Positions 25,866 to 33,436 of a stretch of DNA of 64,000 bases are shown in pieces; position 1 is the stretch's first letter; each line of letters starts with the position of its first letter. Below the pieces are notes generated by a model. That model was not told where the DNA came from and made no database searches. It saw only the letters and a list, made by a program, of their open reading frames with translations. The position numbers and the translations under genes were made by a program. This DNA comes from Spirochaetaceae bacterium. GTDB lineage: Bacteria; Spirochaetota; Leptospiria; Leptospirales; Leptonemataceae. The stretch covers positions 1 through 64,000 of the forward strand of contig PCBI01000005.1 of NCBI GenBank assembly GCA_002730875.1, in the 5' to 3' direction.

Positions 25866-27212
25866 TCAGGTAGAGGAAGCCGCCGAATTTTCGCCATTTC
25901 GTTCGGACAGGCTATACCAATCCACGTTCCGGGTCAGATACATAACAACGGCCAGAAGTATAAAGAGAGCTACCGATCCCAGCAGTAGCGCCGTATCCTC
26001 CCGGGTAAGAACCACATACAGATAGCTGTAAAGGCCCGTCATAAGACCTCCGGCCACCAGCGCTCGGCTCTTATCCCGTAGAATGGCCAGGGTATAGAGC
26101 GATATGAGCAGAACCACAGCCACCGCAGCAATCAGATAGGACACAGCGAAGGGCATGTGCTCCGAGAAAGAGGTAAAGAGCACATAGAAGATTACCATGG
26201 CGCTTCCTACCATCAGGTACTGCACGGGATGGATTCTTCGCGCCCCGAAAATCTCAAACAGGAAATATCCCGCAAAAGTAACCGTAAGAAATAGTATGGC
26301 ATACTTCACCGCCCGCTCCGATTTCTGGTAATGGTCCACCGGCATTATAAGCTCCAGACCAAACCGGGACGGAAATAAGGAAGCATGACTGGCGGTTTCG
26401 GAAGCGACAAACTCCTGGGCATATCCTCGACCAAAAAACGAGGTATTCCAGTTAGCCGTGAATCCTCCATCCGTTATGTTATGCGAATCGGGAAGAAGGG
26501 ATCCCGTGAAGCCGGGGTTGGCCCAGTTCGATTTCAGGTTCAGCGTAGTGGATTTTCCCATTGGAGTCACAAAGAAATCGCTGCTTCCCTGCAGGTTTAC
26601 GGAGAATGCGAAATTTGCTGTGCCCCCGGCCAAGGGATTAATCTGCAACGGAATATGCAATCCCTGGGCAAATAGTTCCGAGCCCGCTGTCCCGGGCAGA
26701 AAACTGCGCTCCACGCCGTTCCAGTTCAGAGTGAGCTGTTCTTTGATGCCGCGAGTATCCGGAATCGAAACGATAAGCACGGCCTGGTCCCAGAAGATAC
26801 GACGGATTTCGCCGCGATAAGGGATGCTCTGCGGCAGGCGAAAAGAGCCCTTTACGTCCAGCGAAAGAGTATACAGCACCGCCTCGTAGATTCCTCTTTT
26901 CCTGGTTTGTGCCTGTAAGTCGCCGTTGTAGTCCAATTCCTCGGGCAGGAAATAAGCCTGATCCATGGCCACTTCCACCTGGTCTTTGGTCCGCGCCGTA
27001 ACACGCTGAAAAGGAACCATAATCACCGGGCCCTGTATGGTCTGGGATCCGCCCCATCGGGATGCTATTTCGGTGACGGCATCGTTGTAGCGATACATAC
27101 GCTCTTCAATCAGTCCGCGAACAAATTGCACCGGAATCAGAAGCAGTAGTATCAGAAATCCAATTATCAGAATCCGCACCATGGCGGATCGACCAATGTT
27201 TGAGAGATTCAT
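25866..27212 (-). CDS. creD: CreD-family inner-membrane protein
   Basis: 448 residues. An N-terminal transmembrane helix (MVRILIIGFLILLLLIPVQF) is followed by the family block RYNDAVTEIASRWGGSQTIQGPVIMVPF. There is a ~250-residue periplasmic part, then a cluster of helices at the C-terminus (YAILFLTVTFAGYFLFEIFG, PFAVSYLIAAVAVVLLISLY and others). CreD is the main target of the CreBC two-component system in enterobacteria, where it affects envelope integrity and resistance to some agents. Here it lies downstream of creB-creC on the same strand, 191 bases away, with two candidate cre-tag repeats in the gap. Confidence 0.93.
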   Translation of the reverse strand: MNLSNIGRSAMVRILIIGFLILLLLIPVQFVRGLIEERMYRYNDAVTEIASRWGGSQTIQGPVIMVPFQRVTARTKDQVEVAMDQAYFLPEELDYNGDLQAQTRKRGIYEAVLYTLSLDVKGSFRLPQSIPYRGEIRRIFWDQAVLIVSIPDTRGIKEQLTLNWNGVERSFLPGTAGSELFAQGLHIPLQINPLAGGTANFAFSVNLQGSSDFFVTPMGKSTTLNLKSNWANPGFTGSLLPDSHNITDGGFTANWNTSFFGRGYAQEFVASETASHASLFPSRFGLELIMPVDHYQKSERAVKYAILFLTVTFAGYFLFEIFGARRIHPVQYLMVGSAMVIFYVLFTSFSEHMPFAVSYLIAAVAVVLLISLYTLAILRDKSRALVAGGLMTGLYSYLYVVLTREDTALLLGSVALFILLAVVMYLTRNVDWYSLSERNGENSAASST

Positions 27213-27313
27213 ATTTCCTCCTGCGGGTAGCTCAGCGGCTTCCCGACATAGGGAAATATCCTGTATGAAGGTGGGTTTGATTTGAGCGAAGAATGATGGA
27301 TTCGAAAAAAATG

Positions 27314-27329
27314 GTGAGCGAAAGTTGAG
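27314..27329 (-). promoter_or_regulatory. Candidate CreB-binding cre-tag, weaker copy
   Basis: Minus-strand CTCAA-CTTTCG-CTCAC, compared with the E. coli cre-tag TTCAC-N6-TTCAC. One half differs at one base, the other at two; the N6 spacing is exact. It lies 102-117 bases before the creD start and 31 bp from the stronger copy. Confidence 0.45.
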
Positions 27330-27344
27330 GCTTACGCCCGGTTT

Positions 27345-27360
27345 GTGAGCGATTTGTGAG
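27345..27360 (-). promoter_or_regulatory. Candidate CreB-binding cre-tag upstream of creD
   Basis: Minus-strand CTCAC-AAATCG-CTCAC is a direct repeat with the six-base spacer of the E. coli cre-tag (TTCAC-N6-TTCAC) and one mismatch in each half. It sits 133-148 bases before creD. Together with the CreB-like regulator encoded just upstream it makes a plausible activation site. Confidence 0.6.
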
Positions 27361-27403
27361 CAGGCCAGTGCCCGATGTCGGCAGATTTTATCGCATCTGC
27401 TAG

Positions 27404-29008
27404 TTAGATCCTTTCTAAGGTCGGAATACGCAGCACAGCCCGAACTCCGGTTCCATCGGAAAGATTCTCAATGGACACTTCTCCGCCATGCAGCTCCATC
27501 ACCTCGCGCACAAAGGGCAGGCCCAGACCTGTGCTCTTGCTCCCGGTTTCGGGCCTTGGCAAGGAATAGAATCGCTGAAAGATCTTCTCTCTTGCGTAAT
27601 CTGGAATCAAGGGCCCCCGATTTTTTACGGCCAACTCCAGGGCGCCGTCCGAAGGGTAAATCTCGCATTCGACGGCGCTACCGGGTTCGCGAAATTCCAG
27701 GGCATTTCTCAGGAGATTGGATATAGCCCGACCCAGAAGAAAACTATCGCCTCTGATTCTGAACACCGGGCCCTTCTCTGCCGAATCCCCTGAAAGCTCA
27801 GAGCTCCTTCCGGAATGAGCCATACCATCGTCCCCTGCTTGCGGGTTTTCGTTTTGCGGAAGCTCTGTGGTCGGCTTCGTAGAACTGTCCCTTACCACTC
27901 GTATTCCCGAAGTCTGTAAGGATTCTATCTGATCTTCCAATAGCAATTTCAGATCTATATCCTGCCTGGAAATCCGGTTCTGATTCTCCACAATGGACAG
28001 GTCGAGCATTCGTTCGATCATGCTCTGAATTCGTTGAGTCTCTCGTTGGATGTTGCCCACGAGCCGCTTGCGGCGGGCCGGAGGCAGGTCTTCCTCCAGA
28101 AGTTCAACTGAACTTTTTAGAGCGGTAAGCGGACTCTTGATTTCGTGATTTAATGTCTGAATGTATTTTTCCACGTAGTCTTTGCCTTCCAGCTCCTTAC
28201 GCAAATCCTCCAGGGCCCGACCCAATTCGCCGATCTCGGTTTTTCCCAGCGCAGGGAGCTCTACCCTTTTGCCTTTTCGCAGGTCGGAGACATACTGGGA
28301 CAACTTACGCACGGGCAGGCTCACCCAGAGAAAAATCAAACCGGCAAAAAGAAATATCGCGCATGCGGTGAGTAATCCCGCCATGAGCGAACGCTGGCGA
28401 GCCAACTCGATAAATGGCGTTACGCTATCCTTCGGCTTCACCACGGTGAGCACACCGACGATGTTTTGACCATAACGTATAGGAGCCGCCACATACAAAG
28501 CCCCGGTTTGCGGATCCTCCTCCACCATACGAGAGCTTCGGGCCCCGTACTTTCCGCGGAGGGTAAGATAAACGTCATTCATGCGCGACAGATCCTCGCC
28601 CGTGCGGAGGCCGCTAGAATCATAGAGAACTATGCCCTTGTGGTTCGTGACGTAGACATAAAGATTCATCCGCTCTTTTACGATGTCGTAGATTTTTGCT
28701 TCGAATCTACGGGAACGGGCCCGTTCCATCATTCTTTCCAGGGAAAGGGAAGCGTCTTCCAGTCGGGTGGAAATGTTGCGCAGATCGGCCTGGTTTAACG
28801 AACGATTGGATTCGTCAGCCTCGGAAGGATGATAGAGGCTGGATTCCAGAAATGCGGCCAGCAGATGGGCCGTATCGTTCAAAGACTCCTCAACCGACTC
28901 CAGATACCTGGGCCGAATTTCGGAAAGCGTGGATTGAATGAAGTAATAGAACGTCCCCGCCAGGATAAAAAAAAACCGGCAAGCAACCTGAAAAAGAGAC
29001 TCATGCAA
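27404..29008 (-). CDS. creC: CreC-like sensor histidine kinase with frameshift at its start
   Basis: 534 residues if opened at TTG 29008. Two transmembrane helices (~12-28 and ~205-230) flank a periplasmic sensor with CreC-typical NLYVYVTNHKGIVLYDSS and NDVYLTLRGKYGARS. HAMP follows, then H-box TLNHEIKSPLTAL (His ~288), NLLRNALEF and GLGLPFV. The natural start appears to be ATG 29004, five bases after GGGAG and reading MSLFFRLLAGFF like CreC proteins, but a T9 tract (28967-28975) leaves it one base out of frame. Ten T would join them. The TTG start has GGGAG only one base away. The gene may be slippage-dependent, phase-variable, or carry a sequencing error. Confidence 0.85.
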   Translation of the reverse strand: MHESLFQVACRFFFILAGTFYYFIQSTLSEIRPRYLESVEESLNDTAHLLAAFLESSLYHPSEADESNRSLNQADLRNISTRLEDASLSLERMMERARSRRFEAKIYDIVKERMNLYVYVTNHKGIVLYDSSGLRTGEDLSRMNDVYLTLRGKYGARSSRMVEEDPQTGALYVAAPIRYGQNIVGVLTVVKPKDSVTPFIELARQRSLMAGLLTACAIFLFAGLIFLWVSLPVRKLSQYVSDLRKGKRVELPALGKTEIGELGRALEDLRKELEGKDYVEKYIQTLNHEIKSPLTALKSSVELLEEDLPPARRKRLVGNIQRETQRIQSMIERMLDLSIVENQNRISRQDIDLKLLLEDQIESLQTSGIRVVRDSSTKPTTELPQNENPQAGDDGMAHSGRSSELSGDSAEKGPVFRIRGDSFLLGRAISNLLRNALEFREPGSAVECEIYPSDGALELAVKNRGPLIPDYAREKIFQRFYSLPRPETGSKSTGLGLPFVREVMELHGGEVSIENLSDGTGVRAVLRIPTLERI

Positions 29009-29020
29009 ACTCCCGATCCG

Positions 29021-29863
29021 TCATAGATCTCTGCGTAAACAATAGCCCATCCCCCGCCGGGTTTCAATCGCTTCTTGCTTCGCATCCACTTTTCGAATGG
29101 CATTTCGAATATTCTTGATTACCGTGTCCACGGCCCGGTCGAAGCTGTCTTCGGGTTCGGTCCAAACATGATCCATAATCTGCTCTCTGGAGAAGACCAT
29201 TCCGGGCCTTTGAAGTAGTAAACGTAAGGTTCCGAACTCGTAAGGACTCAGGGCAAGCCGGCTACCGCGATAGTAGATGAGCTTCTCCTCATCGCTCCAA
29301 CTGAATGGGCCATACTGCCGGGTCTGATCTGCCGGAATTGCGATAGCAGAGTTACGGTCAGCGCTGTCGGGATCGGAAGTATTATCCCTTTCCGGGCCCG
29401 CCGTATTGTTTTCACTGGATTCAATCGAAGTAGCAGCTTTCTCTTTCTGAGTCCCCCGGGAATCTTGAACAGCCGGATTCGCCTCCGGGGACCACCGCCT
29501 CAAGATGGCTTTGATTCTCGAGACCACCTCTCGGGGCGAAAAAGGCTTGGTCACATAATCGTCTGCGCCAAGCTCCAGACCCAGAATTCGATCTATTTCT
29601 TCGGTACGCGCGGTGAGCATCAACACCGGTACCGTATACCTGGTTCGAATTGTCTTCAAGACGTCGAAACCTGTCTGGTCGGGAAGTCCCACATCCAGTA
29701 CCACAAAAGCGGATGCCTGACTTTCCAGAATCTTCAGGCAATCGGCTCCAGTAGAAGCTACCCTGGTGCGAAAACCTTCCATATCCAGAGAAATGGAAAG
29801 CGCATCCGCAATAGCGGGCTCATCTTCCACGATGATCACAGTGCCATCAAATATCGGGGGCAT
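29021..29863 (-). CDS. creB: CreB-like OmpR-family response regulator
   Basis: About 280 residues from ATG 29863 (PPIFDGTVIIVEDEPAIADA). Receiver domain: acidic pair ED, phosphoacceptor in VVLDVGLPDQTGFDVL, Thr in MLTART and Lys in YVTKPFSPREV. A ~65-residue low-complexity acidic/Ser linker (~140-200) is longer than in E. coli CreB. The winged-helix DNA-binding domain ends with the CreB-like RRGMGYCLR and DRAVDTVIKNIR. It should be phosphorylated by the CreC-like kinase 12 bases downstream and act at the cre-tags before creD. It overlaps the upstream small exported-protein gene by 17 bases. Confidence 0.9.
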   Translation of the reverse strand: MPPIFDGTVIIVEDEPAIADALSISLDMEGFRTRVASTGADCLKILESQASAFVVLDVGLPDQTGFDVLKTIRTRYTVPVLMLTARTEEIDRILGLELGADDYVTKPFSPREVVSRIKAILRRWSPEANPAVQDSRGTQKEKAATSIESSENNTAGPERDNTSDPDSADRNSAIAIPADQTRQYGPFSWSDEEKLIYYRGSRLALSPYEFGTLRLLLQRPGMVFSREQIMDHVWTEPEDSFDRAVDTVIKNIRNAIRKVDAKQEAIETRRGMGYCLRRDL

Positions 29864-30266
29864 CCTTCTGGCTTCCTTCCGGAACAAAGATTAATTCCCG
29901 GAAGTTCTCTCCAGGATTAACCAGAGTCAAAATCAGCTCCTTTCCCTGAAAAGCAAAGCGAAGCATCTGGTAGCTAATATGAACGCACTGCCCCGGCCGT
30001 GCGGTGTACTCGCTTCGCAGCCTTCCGTAGACTTCCAGTTTGCATGTCCGTCCCGGAACTCCGGTAAAGGACAGATCCACAACGTTACCCGCAGATATCT
30101 TCAAGATGGCCGTGCCGTTCTGTTCTTCCCAGGCGCCCTGAGGTAAGGAAAAATAAGAAGGAATGGGCTCTTCTGAATGGGCCGGCCCCTGAAATGCGGA
30201 GGCCATAGAAATCAGGATGATCAGCAGGAGTATAGAGCTATGACCGCAGCGAAACCAGGAAGTCAT
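29847..30266 (-). CDS. Small exported protein leading the creBCD cluster
   Basis: About 139 residues from ATG 30266. The signal peptide is SSILLLIILISMASAFQGPA with a cleavage region near HSEE. The mature part of ~105 residues is a beta-rich domain: GAWEEQNGTAILKISAGNVV, then CKLEVYGRLRSEYTA with two Cys. The last 17 bases overlap creB, so it is probably translated with creB-creC. No family is recognised; a periplasmic partner of the CreC sensor is a reasonable guess from position only. Confidence 0.65.
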   Translation of the reverse strand: MTSWFRCGHSSILLLIILISMASAFQGPAHSEEPIPSYFSLPQGAWEEQNGTAILKISAGNVVDLSFTGVPGRTCKLEVYGRLRSEYTARPGQCVHISYQMLRFAFQGKELILTLVNPGENFRELIFVPEGSQKDAPDI

Positions 30267-30452
30267 TGCACCTATTCTGAATCGTTGCTTATTCCGGTGA
30301 AGCCTATTTTGAGCGGACCTGGAGGTATGTCCCGAAACGTATAGCAATGGGCCGGTTTCTCGACTGCGCAACAGCAGGCATCCGGCTCATCGTGGCCGCA
30401 CGGCCTGGTTGCCAGCTTTCCGACCGTCTCAAAGTATGCGCGCGGATTAAAG

Positions 30453-30926
30453 CTAGCGACGGAGATCCAGAAGAATGCCCCGCACCCCCTCCAGCGCTTT
30501 GAGCAACCCGAAAGCCGCATTTCTCTTGGAGCGGATCAGCCCCGCCATTTGATCGATTCTTTCATCGATGATTTTTACGTACCGCAGTTCGACCTTTTCT
30601 CCGGTACCCTTCCCCTTTCGGTTCACTATTTCCACGCGGGTATTCAGTTTGAGTGTGGCGCTCAGAATCTTCCGCACCAACTCCTTATAATATAGAAGGT
30701 TTTCCTGTGATGGATGATTCAGTAGTCCCTGCTCGGCGTCGGGCAGTTCGGACCACAGCCGGTTTAGGTCTGCAGCATCCGCCGTCTCCGCTGGCAATAC
30801 CTCATTCAGGATGTCCAGGAAAGGACTGCTTTTTGACTCGGTGGACGATCCGGTTGCAGTGGATTTATGACCTTTGCGGCTACCGGTGCGTTTCAGATCA
30901 TCGCCATAGTTAGTACGAACCTGCAT
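30453..30926 (-). CDS. YaaR-family protein (DUF327)
   Basis: 157 residues. After a ~35-residue polar start come the YaaR features: a helix with FLDILNEV, HPSQENLLYYKELVRKILSA, and TRVEIVNRKGKGTGEKVELRY ending in a helix IIDERIDQMAGLI. It is a cytoplasmic helical protein of unknown function, common in spirochaetes and Firmicutes. Transcribed on the minus strand and followed by a ~190-bp gap before the small exported protein. Confidence 0.85.
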   Translation of the reverse strand: MQVRTNYGDDLKRTGSRKGHKSTATGSSTESKSSPFLDILNEVLPAETADAADLNRLWSELPDAEQGLLNHPSQENLLYYKELVRKILSATLKLNTRVEIVNRKGKGTGEKVELRYVKIIDERIDQMAGLIRSKRNAAFGLLKALEGVRGILLDLRR

Positions 30927-30983
30927 AGGGTATACCTCGACATTCTAGAGATAAAAAAAAGCAGTCCGGCGGCGTTTGTACAG

Positions 30984-31012
30984 AAAAAAAGCGGCCCCGA
31001 AGGACCGCTTTA
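30984..31012 (-). terminator. Terminator of the OmpA-like lipoprotein
   Basis: On the minus strand, GCGGTCC-TTCG-GGGCCGC (one mismatch in the stem) is flanked by AAA and followed by seven T. It starts about 23 bases after the stop codon. Confidence 0.85.
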
Positions 31013-31034
31013 TCAGCAAATAAGGAAGAATTCC

Positions 31035-31562
31035 TTATTGCTTAGGTACGATTTTGAAGGTTACTCGACGGTTCTCGGCATCGCGAGGATCAGCGTCAAG
31101 TAGCAGTTCGTCGTCTGCCACGCCTTTGTAGGTCAGTTGGTCTTTCGGGAAACCAGCTTTGATCAGCGCATCATATACGCCTTTCGCTCGCTGAGTGGAA
31201 TACCATACGTTTCCTTTCTTACCGCCCATGGCGTTTCGAGGCCCGATAGAGCAAGTGTGGCCAGTAACTTGTAGTACGTAACCGTCACCTACTTTGCTCA
31301 GAGCATCTTCCAGTGGCTTCTTCAGCTCGTCTTCGATGTACTTCTGGTCAGCTGCAGGGAATGCAACTGCTTTGTAAGCATAACCGTCGTTATCTGGAGA
31401 ATATCCAAGCTGGGATAGTCCTTTGTTAACGATGTCCAGTGGGCTTCCCAGTCCAGTGCTGCGATCAGTACCGGAGTCTTGAGAAGAACCACAAGCTGCC
31501 AGGCTTACAACAAACAGAGACACGGAAGCAAGCTTGAGCACAGATTTCATTTGTTTGCTCAT
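31035..31562 (-). CDS. OmpA-domain lipoprotein
   Basis: 175 residues with a clear lipoprotein signal (LASVSLFVVSLAAC, Cys24) and an OmpA-like peptidoglycan-binding domain: LQVTGHTCSIGPRNAMG, STQRAKGVYDALIKAGFP, then DPRDAENRRVTFKI, which carries the Asp and Arg that hold diaminopimelate. It should tether the outer membrane to the wall. TTAGGAG lies seven bases before the ATG. Codon choice is noticeably more uniform than in neighbours (many CGT/GGT/GCT-type codons), suggesting high expression. A strong terminator follows. Pal-like or Loa22-like, but not assignable to either. Confidence 0.9.
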   Translation of the reverse strand: MSKQMKSVLKLASVSLFVVSLAACGSSQDSGTDRSTGLGSPLDIVNKGLSQLGYSPDNDGYAYKAVAFPAADQKYIEDELKKPLEDALSKVGDGYVLQVTGHTCSIGPRNAMGGKKGNVWYSTQRAKGVYDALIKAGFPKDQLTYKGVADDELLLDADPRDAENRRVTFKIVPKQ

Positions 31563-31643
31563 GGCAATACTCCTAATTTTTTGACGAAAGATGGGGGTAT
31601 CGCCCGTGCTTGTAAACTACAATTTTTTCCCCGATCACTGCTG

Positions 31644-32576
31644 ATGGAGCAAGAAACATACCAATTCAAGGTTGATGCCGACCAGGAAGGAACCCGGATC
31701 GATCAATTCCTAACAATCTCGCTGGAAGACCGGTATAGCCGAAGCGAAATCCAGAAATGGATCAAGGAAGGACTTGTCACCGTGGACGGAGATCCGGTGA
31801 AAGAGCGCTCCCGGAAGCTCATGGCGGGCCAGGTGATTGGCGCAGCCAAAAGAATCATTCCGGAAAACACCCAGGAACCGGTGGCCATGGAATTCCCGGT
31901 AGTTTATGAAGACAAACATCTGGCGGTAATTCATAAACCGGCCGGCATCGCCGTTCATCCTGGACCGGGAGACTCTTCCATTACCATGCTGCATGGTATT
32001 CTACATCGATGGCCCCATCTTAGGGGTCAGGGAAGTCGACCAGGTATTGTACACAGGCTGGACAAGCCCACTGAAGGACTGCTACTCATCGGTTTGAACC
32101 CGGACGTTCAGTGGAAGCTATCCCGACAGTTCCAGAATCGCGAAGTAGATAAGCGTTATGTGGCCTATCTGCTCAGCACTCCATCCGAAATGGAAGGCAG
32201 ACTGGAGTTTCCGCTCATGCGAGACCGGGTAGATCGAAGAAAAAGGACGGTACATCCGGCGGGCCGGGACGCCACAACAATCTATCAGGTCACCGATGTT
32301 TACAAAACCCGAAAGGGTCGCAAGCTATGTCGCGTAGAGATAGAGCTGATCACCGGAAGAACGCATCAAATTCGGGCCCATTTCGCACACATTGGCTGCC
32401 CGGTGGTTGGCGACGATCTCTACTCCCGTAGCGCAAAGGAATTCTCCAGATTTGGACTACTTCTGCTGGCCGCCCGCCTGGGATTCACCCATCCTGCACT
32501 GGAAAAAAAAATGGAGTTTGAGCTTCCGGAACCGGATCGATTCCTGGAGTTCGCCCGAAAAGCTACATTCTATTGA
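31644..32576 (+). CDS. RluA/RluD-family 23S rRNA pseudouridine synthase
   Basis: 310 residues from ATG 31644, beginning MEQETYQFKVDADQEGTRID. An S4-like RNA-binding domain (~15-80) precedes the catalytic domain with HRLDKPTEGLLLIG, where Asp is the nucleophile; the usual Ser of HRLDKxTSGL is Glu. Further motifs are AVIHKPAGIAVHPG and ITGRTHQIRAHFAHIGCPV. It isomerises uridines in large-subunit rRNA. A longer upstream frame overlaps the divergent lipoprotein and is rejected. An in-frame A9 tract (32503-32511) encodes EKKM without disturbing the frame. Confidence 0.9.
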   Translation: MEQETYQFKVDADQEGTRIDQFLTISLEDRYSRSEIQKWIKEGLVTVDGDPVKERSRKLMAGQVIGAAKRIIPENTQEPVAMEFPVVYEDKHLAVIHKPAGIAVHPGPGDSSITMLHGILHRWPHLRGQGSRPGIVHRLDKPTEGLLLIGLNPDVQWKLSRQFQNREVDKRYVAYLLSTPSEMEGRLEFPLMRDRVDRRKRTVHPAGRDATTIYQVTDVYKTRKGRKLCRVEIELITGRTHQIRAHFAHIGCPVVGDDLYSRSAKEFSRFGLLLLAARLGFTHPALEKKMEFELPEPDRFLEFARKATFY

Positions 32577-32794
32577 GGTTTTCGCCCTCCGATCGCCGCA
32601 AAAAGGAACAGAAACCGTTCCCGCCATTGTCGAGGGCCAAGGCCACAATGATGGTTTAGACTGCGGTTCAGATCGCCAGCGATGGCCAGTGTGGCTCTTT
32701 TTGCAGGCGAGCACTCGGCCATATACTAAATTGGCAAAACGGCTCCGGAAGAGTTCAGCAGGGCGCGCAACAGGCGGACCGGAAAAGAAGCATC

Positions 32795-32800
32795 TATAAT
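32795..32800 (+). promoter_or_regulatory. Consensus -10 element before the CDGSH gene
   Basis: A perfect TATAAT about 90 bases before the CDGSH start. No good -35 is present, so a regulator or alternative contacts may be needed. The rest of the 310-bp gap from 32577 shows no ORF. Confidence 0.45.
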
Positions 32801-32813
32801 AGGTGTGTGTACT

Positions 32814-32847
32814 TCAGAAGGTGTACTTCCCGTTCCGGACCTTCTGA
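32814..32847 (+). other. Hairpin in the 5' leader of the CDGSH gene
   Basis: TCAGAAGGT and ACCTTCTGA form a perfect 9-bp stem around a 16-nt loop, starting about 8 bases after the expected transcription start. The ribosome binding site (AAAGGAG, 32877) is outside it. Could be an RNA regulatory element or an operator. Confidence 0.5.
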
Positions 32848-32886
32848 CTTCATGCCCGGAGCCAGGAGAAAAACAAAGGAGTTTCT

Positions 32887-33135
32887 ATGTCATTTGAACC
32901 CGCGATTCCGCAAAAAAAACCCTATGTCCTGGAAGGCGAGGAAGGAGAAAAAAAGGCCTGGTGCAGTTGTGGTCTTTCCGAGAAGCAACCCTTCTGCGAC
33001 GGATCTCATAGCCGCCAGGGGACCGGGATGAGCCCAAAGATCGTAGTATGCGAAAAATCTGGCAAGTTCGCCTGGTGCGGATGCAAAAGAACAAAAAACC
33101 CTCCTTTCTGCGATGGTTCGCATAACTCGCTCTGA
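32887..33135 (+). CDS. Double CDGSH iron-sulfur protein
   Basis: 82 residues with two CDGSH motifs in tandem: AWCSCGLSEKQPFCDGSH (~25-42) and AWCGCKRTKNPPFCDGSH (~62-79). Each supplies three Cys and one His for a redox-active 2Fe-2S cluster, as in mitoNEET-type and bacterial double-CDGSH proteins. It is small, soluble and cytoplasmic; electron or cluster transfer is the likely role. AAAGGAG precedes the ATG by six bases. Monocistronic with a structured leader. Confidence 0.95.
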   Translation: MSFEPAIPQKKPYVLEGEEGEKKAWCSCGLSEKQPFCDGSHSRQGTGMSPKIVVCEKSGKFAWCGCKRTKNPPFCDGSHNSL

Positions 33136-33314
33136 GAGGTTGTCCCGGATCCAGTGATAGCAACTTCCTGCTCATGCGAATCCGGCAAGACGTTGCCAGG
33201 AATGCACACTGTATCCAAAAAGCCACAGCCAGGGGGCCTTTTCCACGGCCCTCGGGCAACCTCTCCGGAAAGGAGACCCTCTTAAAGGCAATGCGAATCA
33301 ATCTCAAAGGCCTT

Positions 33315-33343
33315 CAAACCCCGGTTTGATGCCCAAATTTGGG
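33315..33343. promoter_or_regulatory. Two adjacent palindromes upstream of lpxC
   Basis: CAAACCCCGGTTTG (33315-33328) and CCCAAATTTGGG (33332-33343) are both perfect inverted repeats, three bases apart and about 95 bases before the lpxC start. They may be operators or leader-RNA hairpins. The rest of the ~300-bp gap shows no gene. Confidence 0.45.
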
Positions 33344-33436
33344 GATGAGCCGTATTATGACTTATTTTTGTCTGTTCTTGCGGCTCAAACAGCCATTGGT
33401 ACAGAACTTGCTCTGTATAGTCATCAGGAGATATAC

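Noticed and set aside
31479-31643. 55-residue N-terminal extension of the pseudouridine synthase
   Set aside because: It overlaps the divergent OmpA-like lipoprotein and does not resemble the family; ATG 31644 starts the S4-like domain.
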